DNA of 64,000 nt from Rhodospirillales bacterium (GCA_016185145.1 JACPOB010000104.1:1-64000), one strand, 5' to 3'. Shown: positions 38,675-48,237, counted from the first letter of the stretch. A program made the numbers and translations. The notes: generated by a model not told the origin, from the letters alone.

Positions 38675-39652
38675 TCAATCTCCGGCGGCGATGTTCCGTT
38701 CGGCGGCGATGCTGGCGAAGGTCTCGACCGTCCGGTCGAACAGCTTGGCGAAGCCGGCGCCGTCGAGGCCGACGGGATCGAAGCCGAGTTCTCGCAAACT
38801 CGCTGCGACGGCCGGGTCCTTCAACACGGCCAGCATCGCGGCATGGACCCGCGCCAGGATCGGATCAGGCGTCCCTTTCGGCGCCAGTAGTCCCTGCCAA
38901 GTCGTCTGCACAAAGCCCGGCGCCACGGTTTCGGTCGCCGTGACGATATCCGGGAAAGCTGCGGGCCGCGCCTCGCTGGTCACCGCCAAGCCCACGAGAT
39001 GCCCGGCGCGCGCCTGCTGGGCGCCGGCCGAGAAGGTCACCACGCCGGCGTCGATGGTGCCGGCCAAGAGATCCTGCAGCAGCGGGCCGCCGCCGCGGTA
39101 GGGCACATGGGTCACGCGCAGGTCGCCCGCCGCGCGCAGCAGCAGCTCGCTGGTGAGATGCTGCGAGCTGCCGAGGCCGGGCACGCCGACATTGAGCTTG
39201 CCGGGCTGGGCCTTTGCCGCGGCGACGAAATCCTGGATCGATCTGATGCCCGACTTCGGGTGAGTGAACACGCCCTGCGGAGCGGAGATCGCGAGCGTCA
39301 CCGGCACGAAAGCCGGCCGCAACGCGGGCGCGCCGGTCACTGGCAAGGCCTCGGTCGCAGCGAAAGTGTCGTTGACCAGCGCCAGCGTGTAACCGTCCGG
39401 TGCGGCGCGTGATGCGCTCTGCGTGCCGACGCGGCCTGAGCCGCCGCCGATATTTTCGATCACCACGCTCTGGCCGAGCTCGGTGGCAAGCGACGCCTGG
39501 ATGGTGCGCCCGAAGGTGTCGACGCCGCCGCCCGGCGGCCACGGCACGATGAGCCGCACGGCACGGGATGGCCAGGAATCCTGCGCGCGCACGATTGCGG
39601 GCACAGCCAGGGCAGCCGGAAAGGCGGCGAGGAAATGACGTCGCTTGAGCAT
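38675..39652 (-). CDS. Bug-family tripartite tricarboxylate transporter binding protein
   Basis: 325 residues. Periplasmic binding protein of the TctC/Bug family. Leader MLKRRHFLAAFPAALAVPAI...RAQ, then the Bug opening WPSRAVRLIVPWPPGGGVD and the ligand loop SASRAAPDGYTLALV; GVPGLGSSQHLTSELLLRAAG and VPYRGGGPLLQDLLAG are diagnostic. Ligands are usually carboxylates and cannot be predicted. ATG 39652 fits the leader; the frame upstream is a shadow of the ABC gene. No TctA/TctB membrane genes are in the window. It lies 24 bases after the ATPase gene, as last gene of that operon. Confidence 0.92.
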   Translation of the reverse strand: MLKRRHFLAAFPAALAVPAIVRAQDSWPSRAVRLIVPWPPGGGVDTFGRTIQASLATELGQSVVIENIGGGSGRVGTQSASRAAPDGYTLALVNDTFAATEALPVTGAPALRPAFVPVTLAISAPQGVFTHPKSGIRSIQDFVAAAKAQPGKLNVGVPGLGSSQHLTSELLLRAAGDLRVTHVPYRGGGPLLQDLLAGTIDAGVVTFSAGAQQARAGHLVGLAVTSEARPAAFPDIVTATETVAPGFVQTTWQGLLAPKGTPDPILARVHAAMLAVLKDPAVAASLRELGFDPVGLDGAGFAKLFDRTVETFASIAAERNIAAGD

Positions 39653-39675
39653 GATCGGTCTTTCGGATGAGGGGG

Positions 39676-40467
39676 TTACCAGTCGCCGCCCAGGCCCAGC
39701 AGGCCGAGCGCCTCTCGGCGCAGGCGCAGCAATTCGGGATGGTCGCGATGGCGCGGGAAGGGCAGGTCGACGGCGAGGTCGGCGCGCACCCGCGCCGGCC
39801 GGTCGCTGAAGACGATGACGCGGTTGGCGAGCAGCAGCGCCTCCTCGACGTCGTGGGTCACCATGAGGACGGTGAAGCCGCGGGCCTGCCACAGCCGTGT
39901 CAGCTCGCCCTGCATGGCGAGTCGTGTCAGGCTGTCGAGCTTGCCCAGCGGCTCGTCGAGGATCAGCAGGCGCGGATCGTTGACCAGCGCACGGGCGAGC
40001 GAGGCGCGTTGTGCCATGCCGCCGGAGAGCTGGTGCGGGAAGGCTTTGGCGAACTTCTGCAGGCCGACCAGCTCGAGCGCGTTGTCGACACGGTGCTTGT
40101 GCTGCTTCAGGAGTCCGCGCGTCTCGAGACCGAGCGACGCGTTGCGCCAGACGGTGCGCCAGGGATAGAGCGTCGGATCCTGGAACACCACGACGCGCGA
40201 CGGATCGGGACCGAGCACTTCGACATCGTCGACCCGCAGATGGCCGCGTCGCGGCCGGTCGAGGCCGGCGACCAGCCGCAGCAAGGTCGACTTGCCGCAG
40301 CCGCTCGGTCCCAGCAGGGCGACGAACTCGCCCGGCGTGGCGCAGAGCGACACGTCCTCGAGCACGGGAAGGTAATCGCCGTGCAGGGCGAAGCCGTGAT
40401 CGATGTTGCGCACGTCGAGCGCGGCGCCGGCGATCGTGACTGCCGGCTTGTGGGCAAGCGCTACCAT
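39676..40467 (-). CDS. ABC transporter ATPase, nitrate/sulfonate/taurine type
   Basis: 263 residues. Powers the permease at 40461. Walker A GPSGCGKSTLLRL (about residues 53-65), Q loop VVFQDPTLYPWRTVW, signature LSGGMAQRASLARAL, Walker B LLILDEPLGKLD and the switch VTHDVEEAL. The Q-loop sequence and spacing match the SsuB/TauB/NrtD group. ATG 40467 overlaps the permease stop by seven bases. A frame stays open further upstream but inside the permease gene and without similarity. Confidence 0.95.
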   Translation of the reverse strand: MVALAHKPAVTIAGAALDVRNIDHGFALHGDYLPVLEDVSLCATPGEFVALLGPSGCGKSTLLRLVAGLDRPRRGHLRVDDVEVLGPDPSRVVVFQDPTLYPWRTVWRNASLGLETRGLLKQHKHRVDNALELVGLQKFAKAFPHQLSGGMAQRASLARALVNDPRLLILDEPLGKLDSLTRLAMQGELTRLWQARGFTVLMVTHDVEEALLLANRVIVFSDRPARVRADLAVDLPFPRHRDHPELLRLRREALGLLGLGGDW

Positions 40468-41471
40468 TTGACGAGTCCCTTCTGCCAAGCCAGCAGGCGG
40501 TCGCGCAGGCGGAACAGGAGCGTGATCAGCGTCGAGCACATCAGCGCCATGACGAGCAGCGCGCCGTACATGTTGGCGTAGGCGGCCCAGCCCTGTGCCC
40601 ATTGCAGGTACCAGCCGAGGCCCGACTTCACGCCCAGCATCTCGGCCACCACCAGCACGGCGAAGGACGAGCCGAGACCCATGAACAGGCCGACGAAGAC
40701 GTGCGGCAACGCCGCGGGGATCGCGACCTTGAGGATCAAGAAGCGCGGGCCGGCGCCCAGCGTGCGCGCCACGTCGTAGTAGGCGGTCTGCACGCCGGCG
40801 ACACCCGACCAGGTGAGCACCGCCAGCGGAAAGGCCGTGGCGAGCGCGATCAGGAAGGTGCTGGCGCTGCCGCTGGTCGGGAAGATGAAGAAGGCGAGCG
40901 GCAGCCAGGCGGTGGCGGGCAGGGGGCCGACCACGCGCATGATGGGATGGATCCAGTAGCCGACCCTGGGCGACCAGCCGAGCGCCACGCCGATCACGAA
41001 GCCCACGGCTGCGCCGATGGCGAAGCCGCGTACCAACAGCAGCACGGAGCTCAGCAGGCTGTCGCCCAGCCGCCGCCAGTCGTCGGTGTAGACCTCGACG
41101 AAGGCCTGCGGCGAGGGGAAGAACGGCAGCGGCAGCAGGTCGAGCTTGGCCGTGACGATCTCCCAGCCGGTGATGGCGAGCGCCAGTGCGATGAGCCAGG
41201 GTGCGATGTGGCCGATTGCGGCGACGCGAACGGAGAACCGTCCGACGGCCGCGGCAATCAGCTGTCCTGCGCCCAGCACCAGGGCGATGCCGCCCAGCGT
41301 GCCGGTGCGCTCCAGTTCCTGGGCATCGGGCCAGGCGAGCACCAGGGCGGCGGCGCCGAGCCAAAGGATGCCGGCGACGGCGAGCAATCCCAGGGAGTGA
41401 GGTCGCCCGTCGTCGCCGGCCAGTACCGCGCCCGACGACCGGGTGGGCGCGGCTTCCGCGATCGTTGTCAT
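40461..41471 (-). CDS. ABC transporter permease, nitrate/sulfonate/taurine type
   Basis: 336 residues. SsuC/TauC-like inner-membrane permease, with an unusually long N-terminus containing two extra hydrophobic spans (about residues 28-45 and 55-72) before the conserved LIALALAITGWEIV region. The EAA-type loop is ARTLGAGPRFLILKVAIPAA (about residues 235-254). Downstream of the binding-protein gene by 13 bases and overlapping the ATPase. Confidence 0.94.
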   Translation of the reverse strand: MTTIAEAAPTRSSGAVLAGDDGRPHSLGLLAVAGILWLGAAALVLAWPDAQELERTGTLGGIALVLGAGQLIAAAVGRFSVRVAAIGHIAPWLIALALAITGWEIVTAKLDLLPLPFFPSPQAFVEVYTDDWRRLGDSLLSSVLLLVRGFAIGAAVGFVIGVALGWSPRVGYWIHPIMRVVGPLPATAWLPLAFFIFPTSGSASTFLIALATAFPLAVLTWSGVAGVQTAYYDVARTLGAGPRFLILKVAIPAALPHVFVGLFMGLGSSFAVLVVAEMLGVKSGLGWYLQWAQGWAAYANMYGALLVMALMCSTLITLLFRLRDRLLAWQKGLVKW

Positions 41472-41484
41472 TCGCCTGGCCTCC

Positions 41485-42543
41485 TCAGCTCAGCACGTCG
41501 GCGGTGACACGCGCGGCATATTTCTGGATGTCGGTGCTCTGCTTGAACACCGCGATGCGCTTCAGCTCCTCGCCGTAGGCCGCGATCTGGCTGCGCAGGT
41601 CGCCGGCCAGCGGATGGTCGTGATGGGTGTGGCTCTTGAGCATGGCCGTGAGCTGCTCGACCGGCGCCTTGGCGTGCGGCGCGAAGACGGCGGCCGCCGC
41701 CTCGGGGTTGGCGGCGACCCACACCTGGGCCTCGAGCAGCGACTGCACCAGCGCCGCGGCCACCGGCTTCTCCTGGCGGATCAGCGTGCCGCGGATGCCG
41801 AGCACGCAGCAGGTGCGGTGCGCGTACTCGCCGGAGAGGTTGTTGGCGACCTCGATGAGGCCGTCGCGCTCGCGCGCCATCCAGCCCAGCGGATCGCCCT
41901 GGCAGAAGGCCTGGACCTCGCCCTTCTTCAGTGCGATCGGCAGGACGTCGCCCGGGAAGACGCGCCATTCGACCTCCTTGTTGGGATCGACACCGGCCTC
42001 GTGCAGCATGATCGAGAAGAAGTTGCGGTCAGGAGCCGCGAGATCGGTGACGCCGATCGCCTTGCCCTTGAGATCGGCGATCTTCGTGATGCCGCTCGCG
42101 GGCGCCGAAAACAGGCGCATGCAGCCGCCATGGATGCCGGCCGCGATCTTGACGTCGAAGCCGCCTTCCAGGGGCTTCAGCCAGCGCAGCGCCATGCCGA
42201 CTCCGGCATCGGCCTTGGCCGTGGCGATGGCTTCCAGCAGCTGATCGGTCGAGCCGCCGAAATTGATCAGCTCGACGTCGAGATTGTGGCGCGCGAAGTA
42301 GCCCTTCTCCTGGGCGACCGCGACGCCCACCGTGCAGATGGCGGTGGCGTTCCAGGTGAGCTTCAGCGAACGCTTCTCGGGCAGAACGACCGGCGTGCCG
42401 AACGAGGCACGGCAGATCGCCGGATCGAACTCGGCCGGCAATCCGCCGACGAAGGCGCGTTGAGCCAGCACGCCGGCCGGAAGGAGAGTGCCGCCAACGG
42501 CGGCGGCGCGCAGGAAGGTGCGTCGGGTGGGAAAGCGAAACAT
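41485..42543 (-). CDS. ABC transporter substrate-binding protein, NMT1/SsuA type
   Basis: 352 residues. Twin-arginine-like leader FRFPTRRTFLRAAAVGGTLL. The mature part shows LTWNATAICTVGVAVAQEKG and YFARHNLDVELINFGGSTDQ, the typical opening of nitrate/sulfonate/thiamine-precursor binding proteins, and KGKAIGVTDLAAPDRNFFS. First gene of the operon binding protein-permease-ATPase-Bug protein. Ligand not predictable; the NrtA/CmpA-like size suggests a small anion or organosulfonate. Confidence 0.93.
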   Translation of the reverse strand: MFRFPTRRTFLRAAAVGGTLLPAGVLAQRAFVGGLPAEFDPAICRASFGTPVVLPEKRSLKLTWNATAICTVGVAVAQEKGYFARHNLDVELINFGGSTDQLLEAIATAKADAGVGMALRWLKPLEGGFDVKIAAGIHGGCMRLFSAPASGITKIADLKGKAIGVTDLAAPDRNFFSIMLHEAGVDPNKEVEWRVFPGDVLPIALKKGEVQAFCQGDPLGWMARERDGLIEVANNLSGEYAHRTCCVLGIRGTLIRQEKPVAAALVQSLLEAQVWVAANPEAAAAVFAPHAKAPVEQLTAMLKSHTHHDHPLAGDLRSQIAAYGEELKRIAVFKQSTDIQKYAARVTADVLS

Positions 42544-42825
42544 CGCGGGTACTCCAGGAACGCGGGGCGGGAGAGAGAAGGCGCGATCACGCGCCGGCAG
42601 CGGTCAGCTGCGACAGCAACAGGAATGGGTGCAGGGGAACAGGTTGCTTGTCATGACCCCAGCATCGTTCGATTCGGCGTGCGCGGTAAATAATCCGGAA
42701 AACCAAAGATTCGCCCGAGTCAGAAAGCATCTTCTGCAAAGCCGTCGACTCGCGATCGATGACTGTCTCGGCAGCAACGTCGGTGTATGCGCCGCGCCAT
42801 GTCGGGTCAGCGCTTCGTGAATTCC

Positions 42826-43279
42826 ATGAAGATCTGCAACACCATTACAGCCGCTTTCGCCGGCCTCATGCTCGCGTCGGCGATTGCCTCGGCGCCAGTA
42901 CGACTACGGCGAGTTCTTCGCCGTCGCCGATCATCACGACTTCAAGGTCGTTCTGCAGGGCAGCCCGTTTTCAGGCAGCGACATGGGCATCGTCGCGAGC
43001 GGACTCCTGCCGGTTCTGCAGGCGGCCAAGCCCCGGCCGGCGTTGACCTTCGCTTACGTCGTTGCCGCAGCGAAGGACCAGCCCGGCTTGTTCAAGGCCT
43101 ATGCCGTGTACTGCCGCAACAACCTGGCGATGTCGGAAACGACAGCCTGGACGGCGGCCGGCAGCCCGTCGGATCCGTGCATGGAGGAATTGTTCCGCGA
43201 GCGGTTCATGGTGGTGTGGCCCGATTCGCACGCGCTCAGGCCGCAGGCGCATGACACCTCCGTCAGCGTAGGACGCTGA
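42826..43279 (+). pseudogene. Secreted small protein interrupted by a one-base frameshift
   Basis: A good signal peptide (MKICNTITAAFAGLMLASAIASA, cut in two here: start MKICNTITAAF, end ASAIASA) is read from ATG 42826, but the mature part QYDYGEFFAVADHHDFKVVL continues in the next frame from 42896 to 43279. Removing one base in GCGCCA (42893-42897) joins them as ASA-QYDYGE, exactly at the expected cleavage site. The mature part (about 128 residues) has two cysteines (VYCRNN, SDPCMEE) and no recognised family. Either a recent inactivating insertion or a sequencing error. Its 3' end runs into a family-3 repeat, giving a HDTSVSVGR tail. Confidence 0.7.
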
Positions 43280-43307
43280 CCACCTCCCCAGCTTCGCTGG
43301 GGAGGAA
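43250..43307. repeat. Family-3 palindromic repeat
   Basis: Two stems in series: GTCAGCGT / ACGCTGAC (43262-43280) and CCTCCCCAGC / GCTGGGGAGG (43283-43305). Close match to 24501-24553. It lies between converging genes and encodes the last residues of the frameshifted gene. Confidence 0.85.
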
Positions 43308-43314
43308 GCGATGG

Positions 43315-44490
43315 CTACTCGTTCTCCTTTCGGAACGGCGAGTATTCCATCAGCCCCTCGATCTCCTGCTCGACGGCCGGGCGTTCCTGCTTCAGGAAAT
43401 TGTCGACGGCGCGGCGGAAGCCGCTGTCGACGATCCAATGGGCCGAGAAGGTCGGCACCGGAAGATAGCCGCGTTGAATCTTGTGATCGCCCTGGGCGCC
43501 CGCCTCGACGCGCTGCAGGCCGTGGGCGATGGCGTAGTCGATCGCCTGGTAGTAGCAGGCCTCGAAATGCAGAAAGGCGTGGCTTTCGAGGCAGCCCCAG
43601 TAGCGGCCATAGAGTGTGTCGTCGCCCTTGAGGTTGAGCGCACCCCCGACCGGGCGGCCATCGGCCTCCGCCATCACCAGCACGACCTTGTCGGCCATTG
43701 TGCTGCCCAGTATGTCGAAGAAGGGGCGCGTGAGATAGGGCGAGCCCCACTTGCGCCCGCCGGTGTCCATGTAGAAGGCGAAGAAGGCGTCCCAGTGCTC
43801 CGGCCTGATCTCCTCGCCGCAGAGCGCGCGGATGGTCAGCCCCTCGCGCCGGACCGACTCGCGCTCCTTGCGGATCGCCTTGCGCTTGCGCGAGGCGAGG
43901 GCGGCCAGAAAATCGTCGAAGCAGCCGTAGCCGTTGTTGTGCCAGTGATACTGCCGGCCCAGCCGCAGGAGCCAGCCATGTTCGCCGAAGCGCTTCCAGT
44001 CGGCCTCGGTGCAGAAGGTGGCGTGGACCGAACTGATGCGGTTGTCGTCGGCGATCTTGGCCAGCATGTCGATCATCGCATCGCACACGCCCGAGGCGTA
44101 GGGGCCGGGCCGCACGAAGAGACGCGGGCCGGGTACTGGCGTGAACGGCACGGCGACTTGAAGCTTGGGATAATAACGTCCGCCGGCGCGCTCGAAGGCC
44201 TGCGCCCAACCGTGATCGAAGACGTATTCGCCCTGGCTGTGACCCTTGAGATAAAGCGGCGCGGCGCCCAGCAGCGCACCATCCTCGGATTCCGCCAGCA
44301 GATACTGCGGCTGCCAGCCGGTGCGCCGGCCGACCGACTTGGAATCCTCCAGAGCCTTCAGGAACCCGTAGCTGAGAAAGGGGTTGCCGGCCGAGCCCGG
44401 CGCCAGCGCGCAGGCATCCCATTGGTCGGCTTCGACCGCCGAAAGCGACTCGACAACGCGCAGGCCGATGGTTGGAGAGGCATCCGGCAT
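43315..44490 (-). CDS. FemAB-like GNAT acyltransferase (peptidoglycan-biosynthesis-related, DUF482)
   Basis: 391 residues. Matches the FemAB_like/DUF482 family of GNAT-fold proteins. Features: WDACALAPGSAGNPFLSYGF near the start, YLKGHSQGEYVFDHGWA, RKRKAIRKERESVRREG, FYMDTGGRKWGSPYLTRPFF and the C-terminal VEAGAQGDHKIQRGYLPVPT. FemAB relatives transfer amino acids to peptidoglycan precursors, but the role of DUF482 proteins is not established. ATG 44490 is preferred; the longer frame adds 32 residues without similarity. Confidence 0.88.
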   Translation of the reverse strand: MPDASPTIGLRVVESLSAVEADQWDACALAPGSAGNPFLSYGFLKALEDSKSVGRRTGWQPQYLLAESEDGALLGAAPLYLKGHSQGEYVFDHGWAQAFERAGGRYYPKLQVAVPFTPVPGPRLFVRPGPYASGVCDAMIDMLAKIADDNRISSVHATFCTEADWKRFGEHGWLLRLGRQYHWHNNGYGCFDDFLAALASRKRKAIRKERESVRREGLTIRALCGEEIRPEHWDAFFAFYMDTGGRKWGSPYLTRPFFDILGSTMADKVVLVMAEADGRPVGGALNLKGDDTLYGRYWGCLESHAFLHFEACYYQAIDYAIAHGLQRVEAGAQGDHKIQRGYLPVPTFSAHWIVDSGFRRAVDNFLKQERPAVEQEIEGLMEYSPFRKENE

Positions 44491-44617
44491 GGAAAGAGCA
44501 TAGCGCGAAACGCGCCACGAATTGCGCCGGGAATTTGACACGCAGTTATGTATTATTGGAAGCTCAGGTCCGACGCGTAACTCCATAACAAGAACTGAGC
44601 AGGGAGCGGGAGATGCG

Positions 44618-44944
44618 TTGTTAAAGGAGCCAGCCGACTTGGTTGGCCGGGAGGTTTCCGCCGTCGCCTTCGCGCGTGACGGCGTCGAATTTCATTTCGA
44701 CGGCCCGATTCTGCGCAGCCGCACCGACCCCCACGTGGTCGTCGGCGAGGCGGTCTATCACTTCCCCAAGCCGGGCTCGCGCGATGCGCTTTGCCTCGTC
44801 CTCGGCGCGACCGTCCAGTCGTTGAGCCTGGCCGACTCGCGGCATCTCGAATTCACGACCAACAACGGCTGTCGGGTCCGCCTGCCGCTCGGCGCTGGCG
44901 GCGTGCTTCATTTCCGGGCAGATCGCCTGCTACAGGTCGGTTGA
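44618..44944 (+). CDS. Small conserved-looking protein of unknown function
   Basis: 108 residues from TTG 44618, with GGGAG about nine bases upstream; the frame stays open to 44522 but without a ribosome-binding site. The sequence is a compact beta-rich domain: VGREVSAVAFARDGVEFHFD, DPHVVVGEAVYHF, LVLGATVQSLSLADSRHLEF. It ends convergently seven bases from the RND pump stop. No family recognised; coding-like composition is the main support. Confidence 0.6.
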   Translation: MLKEPADLVGREVSAVAFARDGVEFHFDGPILRSRTDPHVVVGEAVYHFPKPGSRDALCLVLGATVQSLSLADSRHLEFTTNNGCRVRLPLGAGGVLHFRADRLLQVG

Positions 44945-44950
44945 GGTCCT

Positions 44951-47900
44951 CTATTCCGCCGGCTTGTGCCGGTGGGCGAGCTCGTCGGCCGACCGGCTGA
45001 ATCGCTTCTTCGCCCACAGGCCGGCTCGATCGATATAGACCAGCACGACCGGCACCACGACCAGGGTGAGCAGGGTCGAGCTGATCAAGCCGCCGATGAC
45101 GGCATGAGCCATGGGGGCGCGCTGCGCGGCGCCTTCACCCAGGCCCAACGCCAGCGGCATCATGCCGAACACCATGGCGAGGGTGGTCATCAGGATGGGC
45201 CGCAGCCGGATCGAGCCTGCCTCGATCAGCGCATCGTGCACCGGCGCGCCGCGGGCGCGTGCCTGATTGAAGAAATCGACCAGCAGAATGGCATTCTTGG
45301 TGACGAGGCCCATCAGCATGATGAAGCCGATGGCCGAGAAGATGTTGAGCGTCGTGCCGGCGGCCAGCAGGCCGAGGAAGACCCCGATCAACGACATCGG
45401 CAGCGACATCATGATGGCGACGGGCTGCAGGAACGAGCCGAACTGCGAGGCCAGGATCAGGTAGATCAGGATCACCGCCAGCAGCAGCGCCTGGCCGGCA
45501 TAGGCCGCACTCTCGGCCATGTCCTTGGTCGAGCCGCCGAACACGAAACGGTAGCCGGGCGGCAGCTTGATGCCGGCCAGGACCTTCTGGAGCTCGCTGG
45601 AGACTTCGCCCGGCGAACGTCCCGAGACGTTGGCGGTGATCCAGACCTCGCGGTTGAGGTCGCGACGATTGATCTGCGAAGCGCCGACATCGCTCACGAC
45701 GTCGGCAATCTGCGCGATGTGGACCATGCGTGGCAGCCCGTTGGGCTCGGCGCCGGCGGTGAACCAGATGCGCTGCAGGTCGGCGATGCCGGTGCGATCG
45801 TCGATCGGCAGGCGGACCATGACGGTGTAATTCTCGCCGTCGGGGGCGCGCCACAGGCTGGTCTCGTCGCCGGCGAACAATGGCCTGAGCGACTGCGCCA
45901 CCAGTGCCGAGCCGAGGCCGAGGTCGGAGGCTGCGTCGCGACGCAGCCGCACCGACAGGACGGGCTTGGCGGCCTTGAGGTTGCGGTCGAGATCGACCAG
46001 GCCGCGGATCGCGGACGCCTCGCGCATGACGTCCTGCGAGATCTTGTCGAGCACCGCCATATCGGGGCCCTGCAGCGACAGCTGCAGCATCTTCTGCACG
46101 CCGCCGCCCGGGCCGCCAGGCACGTTGATCGACACCAGGATGCCGGGGATGCTGGCCAGGCGGTCGCGCAACGGCTGGGCAAGCTGTTTGGGCGAACGCT
46201 TGCGCTCTTTCACCGGCTTCAGCTTGAGATAGAGGCTCGCCTGGTTCTTGCCCACGGCATAGCCCGTGTTGACCGTGCCGTAGGTGTAGTCGACCTCGGG
46301 GAACTCGCGGACGGCGGCGTCGACCTGGCGCAGCTTGGCCTCGGTATATTCCAGCGACGAGCCGATGGGCGTCTCGATCGACACGACCTGCTCCCCGAGG
46401 TCGGCCTCCGGCACGAACTCGAAGCCGATGTACTTGGGCAGGGCGAAGCTGCCCACGAAGGTCGCGAGTGCGATCAGCAGCGTGAGCTTGGGCCAGCGCA
46501 GCGCCCAGCCGAGCACGCCGCGATAGACGCTGTTGGCACGCTCCTGGGCGGCGTTGACGATGCGGGCGAAACGTCCGGTGCCATGGGCCTGCGGGTCGTA
46601 CCAGACCGACGACAGCATCGGGTCCAGAGTGAACGAGACGAACAGGGAGATCAGCACGGCGGCCGAGACCATGACGCCGAACTGGAAGAAGAAACGGCCG
46701 ATGAGGCCGCCCATGAAGGCGACCGGCAGGAACACCGCGACGATGCAGAACGTCGTCGCGAGCACCGCGAGCCCGATCTCGTTGGTGCCGTCTAGAGCGG
46801 CCTGGCGGTGCGTCTTGCCGAAGCCGATATGGCGCATGATGTTCTCGCGCACCACGATGGCATCGTCGATCAGGATGCCGATGGCGAGGCTGAGCGCCAT
46901 CAGCGTCAGCACGTTGAGCGTGAAGCCGAACGCCGCCATCACCATGAACGAGCCGAACACCGAGATCGGCAGGGCGAGGCCCGTGATCACCGTGCTGCGC
47001 CATGAATGCAGGAACAGGAAGACGATGGCGATGGTGAGCAGGCCGCCCTCGATCATGGTCTGCTGCACGTTGTTGACCGAGTTCTGGATGCCGCGCGAGG
47101 CGTCTCGGACGATCTCGAGCTTGACGTCGGGCGGCAGGCTGGCCTGCAGCTCGGCCATGGCCTTGCGAACGCCGCGGGCGACCTCGATGGTGTTGGCGCC
47201 CTGGGTCTTGACGATGTCGACGGCCAGCGCGCGCTCGCCGTTCAGCAGGGCGACGTTCTCGCGCTCCTGCTCGCCGTCGACCACGGTGGCGATCTCGCGC
47301 AGATAGACCGGCGCCAGGCCGCGCCGCGCCACGATCAGGTCGGCGAAATTGCCGGGCTCGGCGATGCGGCCGGTGACCTCGACCAGGCGGTCGTCGTTGC
47401 CGCGCTGCACGTTGCCGGCCGGGAAGTTCTGGTTCTCCTCCCGCACGACCCTCATGACGTCGTTGACGCCGACACGCAGCGAGTGCATGCGGCCGGGATC
47501 GAGGTCGATGTTGATCTGGCGCTTGACGCCGCCGGCGATCTTGGCGCTGCCGACGTCGCGCACGGTCTGCAGCCGCTTGACGATGACCTGGTCGGCGAGC
47601 GTCGTCAGGTCCCGCACCGATCGGATGTCCGAGCGCACCGCGATCGAGATGACGGGCTGGTCATCCGGATTGTAGCGCTGGATCAGAGGCTCCTTCACCT
47701 CGGGCCGGAACGCGGCGCGGACCTGCTGGACCTTCTCGCGTACGTCCTGCAGGGCGACTGCCGACGGCACCGACAGCTCGAATTCGGCGATGACGATCGA
47801 TTGGCCTTCGAGCGACCGCGACGACAGCGTCTTGATGCCGGCGACGGCGTTGACCGCGTCCTCGACCTTGCGGCTGATCTCGCTTTCCACGGTCTCCGGC

Positions 47901-48064
47901 GAGGCGCCGGGATAGTTCGTGGTCACCACCACGATCGGAAAGTCGACGTCGGGGAACTGGTCGATGCCGAGCTGGCGATAGGAGAACAGCCCCATCACCA
48001 GCAGCGCCACCATCATCATCGAGGCGAAAACCGGATTGTCGACGGCGATTTGCGTGAGCTTCAT
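44951..48064 (-). CDS. RND multidrug efflux pump, inner-membrane transporter
   Basis: 1,037 residues, about twelve membrane spans and two large periplasmic loops. AcrB/MdtB-type (HAE1) proton-driven exporter. MKLTQIAVDNPVFASMMMVA opening, FPDVDFPIVVVTTNYPGASPE, LSLAIGILIDDAIVVRENI (the TM4 region with the proton-relay Asp pair) and the TM10-11 segment GLVTKNAILLVDFFNQARARG. Works with the adaptor gene just upstream (48238) and presumably an outer-membrane factor encoded elsewhere. A repeat element separates it from the adaptor gene. Confidence 0.96.
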   Translation of the reverse strand: MKLTQIAVDNPVFASMMMVALLVMGLFSYRQLGIDQFPDVDFPIVVVTTNYPGASPETVESEISRKVEDAVNAVAGIKTLSSRSLEGQSIVIAEFELSVPSAVALQDVREKVQQVRAAFRPEVKEPLIQRYNPDDQPVISIAVRSDIRSVRDLTTLADQVIVKRLQTVRDVGSAKIAGGVKRQINIDLDPGRMHSLRVGVNDVMRVVREENQNFPAGNVQRGNDDRLVEVTGRIAEPGNFADLIVARRGLAPVYLREIATVVDGEQERENVALLNGERALAVDIVKTQGANTIEVARGVRKAMAELQASLPPDVKLEIVRDASRGIQNSVNNVQQTMIEGGLLTIAIVFLFLHSWRSTVITGLALPISVFGSFMVMAAFGFTLNVLTLMALSLAIGILIDDAIVVRENIMRHIGFGKTHRQAALDGTNEIGLAVLATTFCIVAVFLPVAFMGGLIGRFFFQFGVMVSAAVLISLFVSFTLDPMLSSVWYDPQAHGTGRFARIVNAAQERANSVYRGVLGWALRWPKLTLLIALATFVGSFALPKYIGFEFVPEADLGEQVVSIETPIGSSLEYTEAKLRQVDAAVREFPEVDYTYGTVNTGYAVGKNQASLYLKLKPVKERKRSPKQLAQPLRDRLASIPGILVSINVPGGPGGGVQKMLQLSLQGPDMAVLDKISQDVMREASAIRGLVDLDRNLKAAKPVLSVRLRRDAASDLGLGSALVAQSLRPLFAGDETSLWRAPDGENYTVMVRLPIDDRTGIADLQRIWFTAGAEPNGLPRMVHIAQIADVVSDVGASQINRRDLNREVWITANVSGRSPGEVSSELQKVLAGIKLPPGYRFVFGGSTKDMAESAAYAGQALLLAVILIYLILASQFGSFLQPVAIMMSLPMSLIGVFLGLLAAGTTLNIFSAIGFIMLMGLVTKNAILLVDFFNQARARGAPVHDALIEAGSIRLRPILMTTLAMVFGMMPLALGLGEGAAQRAPMAHAVIGGLISSTLLTLVVVPVVLVYIDRAGLWAKKRFSRSADELAHRHKPAE

Positions 48065-48066
48065 GG

Positions 48067-48075
48067 TCTTCCGGA
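48067..48075. repeat. Remnant of a REP family 2 arm
   Basis: CTTCCGGAC at 48067-48075, preceded by ATGGT as at 21701, then diverging (GTATCCGGC). A half copy or chance match; the flanking ATGGT context supports relatedness. Confidence 0.35.
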
Positions 48076-48092
48076 CGTATCCGGCTTACCGG

Positions 48093-48206
48093 ACCACCTC
48101 ACCCTGAGGAGCCGTGCGAAGCACGGCGTCTCGAAGGGTGGGCCACAGTATCGTTGTTGCCACCCTTCGAGACGCGCACTTCGTGCGCTCCTCAGGGTGA
48201 GGTGGT
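48093..48206. repeat. REP family 1, copy B
   Basis: Arms ACCACCTCACCCTGAGGAGC (48093-48112) and complement (48187-48206); inner GTCTCGAAGGGTGG / CCACCCTTCGAGAC. It lies inside the adaptor-pump operon, between the two genes. Confidence 0.9.
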
Positions 48207-48237
48207 GGGGGTGCGAGGCTGGCATTTCGGGCTCTGA

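Noticed and set aside
42971..44518. Long minus-strand frame overlapping the FemAB-like gene
   Set aside because: Arg/Gly/Leu-rich shadow; the parallel frame 43315-44490 carries the family motifs.
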